From positions 1-33,671 of the forward strand of contig JAPLQY010000018.1 of NCBI GenBank assembly GCA_026399475.1: 33,671 nt of DNA, in the 5' to 3' direction. Source of the stretch: Rhodocyclales bacterium (lineage in GTDB: Bacteria; Pseudomonadota; Gammaproteobacteria; Burkholderiales; Rhodocyclaceae). The notes under the pieces are model-generated. The model had not been told where the DNA came from and did not search any database. It worked only from the letters and a program-made list of their open reading frames with translations. A program made the position numbers and the translations under genes. How positions within the stretch are numbered: the stretch's first letter is position 1; each line of letters opens with the position of its first letter. Below are positions 30,910-33,671 of the stretch, piece after piece.

Positions 30910-31304
30910 ATAGAAAATTACTAGTTGCGCTGTCCCTGATTTTTAGCTCGACGTTCGCGCTCGGAGCCGATAATAAGTTAGGTCGGTTCTGGCATGGAGG
31001 CGGAGTAGGTGCGACCGAATGCCCAATGTTTGTGGCCACCATGGAACACGCGAGAAAACAAGGCACCGGCACGATTGGGTACGTAACGGAAACTCAAGGC
31101 TACGTTATGTTCATCGCAGGATTCCAGACAGCCTACAATATGCAGACTCAAGACACTTGCGACATTTTTAGCGGGTTTAGTAGCACTCAACTCCTTACAT
31201 GGGCCGAGAACTACTGTCGTCAACAGCCACTAGGAAAGTTTTCCGCTGCCATTGTTGCAATGGCCCAAGAGGTACACCCTCGGCGTCTCCAGTCTTGCAG
31301 ATGA
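30888..31304 (+). CDS. Small exported cysteine-containing protein, Rap1a/HdeA-like pattern
   Basis: This is a 138-residue protein. Residues 1-26 form a signal peptide (MLPNTALNRKLLVALSLIFSSTFALG). Four cysteines remain in the mature part (ATECPMF, DTCDIF, ENYCRQQP and a final QSC). The order GF-TAYN, C, QLLTWAENYC, PLGKFSAAIVAMA, then P and C near the end resembles the small helical Rap1a/Tai immunity proteins and similar periplasmic helical proteins. I could not match a specific family, so no function is claimed. The base composition is clearly lower in GC than the neighbours. It lacks a ribosome-binding site and overlaps a possible leader frame. Confidence 0.65.
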   Translation: MLPNTALNRKLLVALSLIFSSTFALGADNKLGRFWHGGGVGATECPMFVATMEHARKQGTGTIGYVTETQGYVMFIAGFQTAYNMQTQDTCDIFSGFSSTQLLTWAENYCRQQPLGKFSAAIVAMAQEVHPRRLQSCR

Positions 31305-31376
31305 ACAATGAAACATGATTTGTCGGTAGATCATCATCGAGCTAGCGATTGCGGCTCATTAGCGAGTAATTGAGTG

Positions 31377-31895
31377 ATGGGAGAGCTCGAAAAAATTGCT
31401 GACGCTAGAGTTCATGCCTCAGGACAGGAGATTGTCCGGCGCCTACGTACTGATATCGAAGCTCTACATCGTCGGTATGCGGCAACGCGAGGGTTAGGTG
31501 GCGGAACAATAGTGGAGAGCCAAACGCTCTGTGCTATTGGATTGCAGGAACAAGGGAAAGCTTCTACCGAACAATTCGAGTGGGTGATAAAGGAATCTCT
31601 GTTGGCATCTCAGCCACTAGTTGATCTGCTTGTAAGCCGAGCTCGCGATCATCTCGATCCGGTTTTTGAAGAATCACAAAACCTATTGAAATTGACTACA
31701 GATCGTGTTCGCCATCCACAGTTGCTTGCTCGATCTATTGCCGAACTAACGGTGGTACGGGATAAAGTCTGGACAGACAGTGCTCTTGCTATACAGGCCG
31801 CTGCTGCACAAACGAAACGTCGAGCAATCCGAAACGGATTTAACGCAAGTATTGGCTGGGTGTCAAAGTTGTTTGGTGGCTCGCGAGGCTCTTAG
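31377..31895 (+). CDS. Hypothetical helical protein
   Basis: This is a 172-residue protein read from ATG 31377; GTG 31374 is adjacent in frame. No family was recognised. It is almost entirely helical, with long amphipathic stretches (QEIVRRLRTDIEALHRRYA, QPLVDLLVSRARDHLDPVF, AIQAAAAQTKRRAIRNGF) and a C-terminal SIGWVSKLFGG that could contact a membrane. No signal peptide and no catalytic motif are seen. Codon use is AT-richer than in the housekeeping genes, like the preceding gene, so the two probably arrived together. They are 72 nt apart on the same strand. Confidence 0.6.
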   Translation: MGELEKIADARVHASGQEIVRRLRTDIEALHRRYAATRGLGGGTIVESQTLCAIGLQEQGKASTEQFEWVIKESLLASQPLVDLLVSRARDHLDPVFEESQNLLKLTTDRVRHPQLLARSIAELTVVRDKVWTDSALAIQAAAAQTKRRAIRNGFNASIGWVSKLFGGSRGS

Positions 31896-31979
31896 TTAGT
31901 GGCAATAGGGGTCGGGTTCGATTTTGTTTTGATCGCCGGCCCGCCAGCGCCGACTGCTGAAATGGAGGGGCTGCGAAGA

Positions 31980-32210
31980 CTACTTCGAAGCCGGTCCTTT
32001 ATCGGTGCCGCCGGTAGTTCGGGGCGGTTCCGTTCCGGTGTCCAGGTCCCAGTCGCCATATTCGAGCCAGTCCTCCCCGAGCAGTTCCATCGGGTGCTGC
32101 GTGCGATCCGAGCCGTTGCCGCATTCGAGCGAATCGACCGGGCAGTATTTGTCGCAGCCCCAGCAGATTCTCTCGGGATGCTTCGGGTGCAAGGGAAATT
32201 TCTTTGCCAT
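31980..32210 (-). CDS. Small DUF3079-type cysteine-rich protein
   Basis: This is a 76-residue protein starting MAKKFPLHPKHPERICWGCD at 32210. It is easily missed because a longer frame antisense to ccoG runs into it. CWGCDKYCPVDSLECGNGS has four cysteines likely to bind a metal, followed by TQHPMELLGEDWLEYGDWD, the conserved core of DUF3079 proteins of beta- and gammaproteobacteria. The Thr/Gly/Pro tail is variable. Function is unknown. It lies 41 nt downstream of ccoG on the same strand and may be co-transcribed with it. Confidence 0.82.
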   Translation of the reverse strand: MAKKFPLHPKHPERICWGCDKYCPVDSLECGNGSDRTQHPMELLGEDWLEYGDWDLDTGTEPPRTTGGTDKGPASK

Positions 32211-32251
32211 GGATCTATCGGAACAGGAATTCCGCTTCGCGTCAATTGCCG

Positions 32252-33658
32252 CTAAGGCATCCAGAACTTCGATTTCTCGGTGACGGCAACGGCGGCATCG
32301 GCCACGTCCTCGACGCTGAAGCTGATCGGGCTGGCACCGGACTTCGCCGCGCCGGGGTCGGCCCTGACGCTGGCGGTGCGGGTGCCGATCTCGCCGCCGG
32401 GCACCGCGATCAGCCTGTCGTCGTGCAGGCGGATGCCGTCGACGCCGGCGATGCGGATGCGGAAGGTCCGCGTCTTGTCGCCCGTGTTCATGATCTGCAG
32501 GCGGTAGATGTTCTCGATGGAGCCGTCGTCGGCCTCGCGCGACAGCGTGCCGCGGTCCTTCAGCACATTGACCTTCAGCGGTATGCGCATCGACAGCGAC
32601 CAGGCGGTGGCGGCCGCGAGCGCGACCAGGATTGCGGCGTAGATGATCACCCGCGGCCGGAACGCCCGCCGCACGATGTCCATCGGCGTGAGGCGCTGGC
32701 TGACGGCGTTCTCCGTCGAGTAGCGGATCAGGCCGCGCGGATAGTCCATCTTGTCCATCACCTGGTCGCAGGCGTCGATGCAGGCGGCGCAGCCGATGCA
32801 CTCGTTCTGCAAGCCGTTGCGGATGTCGATGCCGGTCGGACAGACCTGGACGCAGATGCTGCAGTCGACGCAATCGCCGAGGTTCTCCGTGCGCGGGTCC
32901 ACTCCCTTGGCGCGCGGGCCGCGTGCATCGCCGCGTGCGGCGTCGTAGGCGATGATCAGCGTGTCGGGATCGAGCATGACGAACTGGAATCGGGCGTAGG
33001 GGCAGATCTGCCGGCACATCTGTTCGCGCAGGAAGCCGGCGTTGCCATAGGTGGCGAAGCCGTAGAACACCACCCAGAAGCCCGACCAGCCGCCCGGCGA
33101 CAGCGTCAGGAGATCGTGCGCAAGCTCGCGGATCGGCGTGAAGTAGCCGACAAAGGTGAAGCCGGTCCACAGCGAGAAGGCGAGCCAGGTGGCGTGCTTG
33201 GCGGTCTTGACGGACAGCTTGTGCAATGACCACGGCGCCGCGTCGAGCGCGATGCGCTGGCGCCGTTCGCCCTCGATGAGCTTCTCGAACCACAGGAAGA
33301 TTTCCGTGTAGACGGTTTGCGGGCAGGCATAGCCGCACCACAGGCGCCCGGCCACGGCGGTGAACAGGAACAGCGCCAGCGCGCCGATGATCATCAGCAG
33401 CGCGAGATAGATCGTGTCCTGCGGCCAGAGCACCAGATCGAAGATGTAGAACTTGCGCGTGTCGATGTCGAACAGGATGGCTTGCCGACCGTGCCACGGT
33501 ATCCAGCACAGGCCGTAGAAGATGCCCTGTGTCAGCCAGACGAAGACCCAGCGCCAGCGGGCGTAGATGCCGCTGATCGAGCGCGGGTACACCTTGGCCT
33601 CCGGATCGGCGTAGGGCTTTATCTCGATGACTTTTCTGGCGACTGCTTGCTGGGTCAT
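32252..33658 (-). CDS. ccoG: Cytochrome c oxidase accessory protein CcoG (FixG/RdxA)
   Basis: This is a 468-residue membrane ferredoxin; CcoG is a Cu(II) reductase used in assembling cbb3-type oxidase. The start ATG 33658 (MTQQAVARKVIEIKPY) lies 13 bases from the window edge; TTG 33670 is also in frame. Several membrane helices surround WCGYACPQTVYTEIFLWFE and MCRQICPYARFQFVMLD. Two 4Fe-4S motifs follow, CVDCSICVQVCPTGID and CIGCAACIDACDQVMDK. After a further helix (RVIIYAAILVALAAATAW) comes a C-terminal periplasmic Ig-like domain. The ccoNOQP genes are expected upstream, beyond the right edge. Confidence 0.95.
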   Translation of the reverse strand: MTQQAVARKVIEIKPYADPEAKVYPRSISGIYARWRWVFVWLTQGIFYGLCWIPWHGRQAILFDIDTRKFYIFDLVLWPQDTIYLALLMIIGALALFLFTAVAGRLWCGYACPQTVYTEIFLWFEKLIEGERRQRIALDAAPWSLHKLSVKTAKHATWLAFSLWTGFTFVGYFTPIRELAHDLLTLSPGGWSGFWVVFYGFATYGNAGFLREQMCRQICPYARFQFVMLDPDTLIIAYDAARGDARGPRAKGVDPRTENLGDCVDCSICVQVCPTGIDIRNGLQNECIGCAACIDACDQVMDKMDYPRGLIRYSTENAVSQRLTPMDIVRRAFRPRVIIYAAILVALAAATAWSLSMRIPLKVNVLKDRGTLSREADDGSIENIYRLQIMNTGDKTRTFRIRIAGVDGIRLHDDRLIAVPGGEIGTRTASVRADPGAAKSGASPISFSVEDVADAAVAVTEKSKFWMP

Positions 33659-33671
33659 GTTGTTGTTCAAA

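Noticed and set aside
32211..33509. Long minus-strand frame overlapping ccoG in another phase
   Set aside because: It is an Arg/His-rich shadow of ccoG. Only its last 76 codons (31980-32210) are a real gene, the DUF3079-type protein.

Overview
The window looks like chromosomal DNA of a GC-rich, flagellated, respiring betaproteobacterium. The gene order ftsK - (Nudix) - lolA - rarA - serS, the FlhDC flagellar master regulator, the CtaA heme A synthase, the CcoG cbb3-oxidase assembly factor and a CbbQ/CbbO-type activase pair all point that way. A Rhodocyclales-like or Nitrosomonadales-like lineage is my inference. No rRNA gene is present to settle it.

Layout. 1-3833: the 3' end of a large filamentous-haemagglutinin-like secreted protein, then a tandemly duplicated two-gene module (OmpA-like protein + FecR-like protein, twice), closed by a strong intrinsic terminator. 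3957-10104: a co-directional housekeeping run with short gaps or overlaps (ftsK, Nudix hydrolase, lolA, rarA, serS). 10091-15819: mltF on the minus strand, a tRNA-Ser(CGA) on the plus strand, a YgiQ-type radical SAM protein and an HNH endonuclease on the minus strand, a TonB-like protein on the plus strand, and a second zinc-ribbon Nudix protein on the minus strand. 15820-19544: flagellar control genes flhD-flhC with a long AT-rich leader, rdgC, an M48 peptidase and a stand-alone fliT. 19665-25387: MFS transporter, greB, moaC-ctaA (4-nt overlap), bepA-like peptidase/chaperone and cbbQ. 25550-28397: cbbO/norD-type VWA protein and a short-chain dehydrogenase. 28421-32210: an accessory region with a Phd/PIN toxin-antitoxin pair, two copies of an intergenic repeat bracketing a GlcG/HbpS-like gene and a LapA-like gene, and a lower-GC island with two poorly characterised genes. 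31980-33658: a small DUF3079-type protein and ccoG on the minus strand.

How the genes fit together. Much of the window concerns the cell envelope: lipoprotein carrier LolA, lytic transglycosylase MltF, BepA-like outer-membrane quality control, a second M48 protease, TonB-like energy transduction, peptidoglycan-binding OmpA proteins and a secreted adhesin. flhDC and the isolated fliT (in enteric bacteria a FlhDC antagonist) lie within 3.4 kb of each other. CtaA and CcoG both serve terminal oxidase maturation.

The least explained parts are the duplicated OmpA/FecR module, with signs of recent gene conversion; a 56-bp leader found ungapped in front of both the GlcG-like and the LapA-like gene; and the low-GC island, whose first gene is preceded by a 25-codon reading frame with a strong ribosome-binding site inside two mutually exclusive hairpins.
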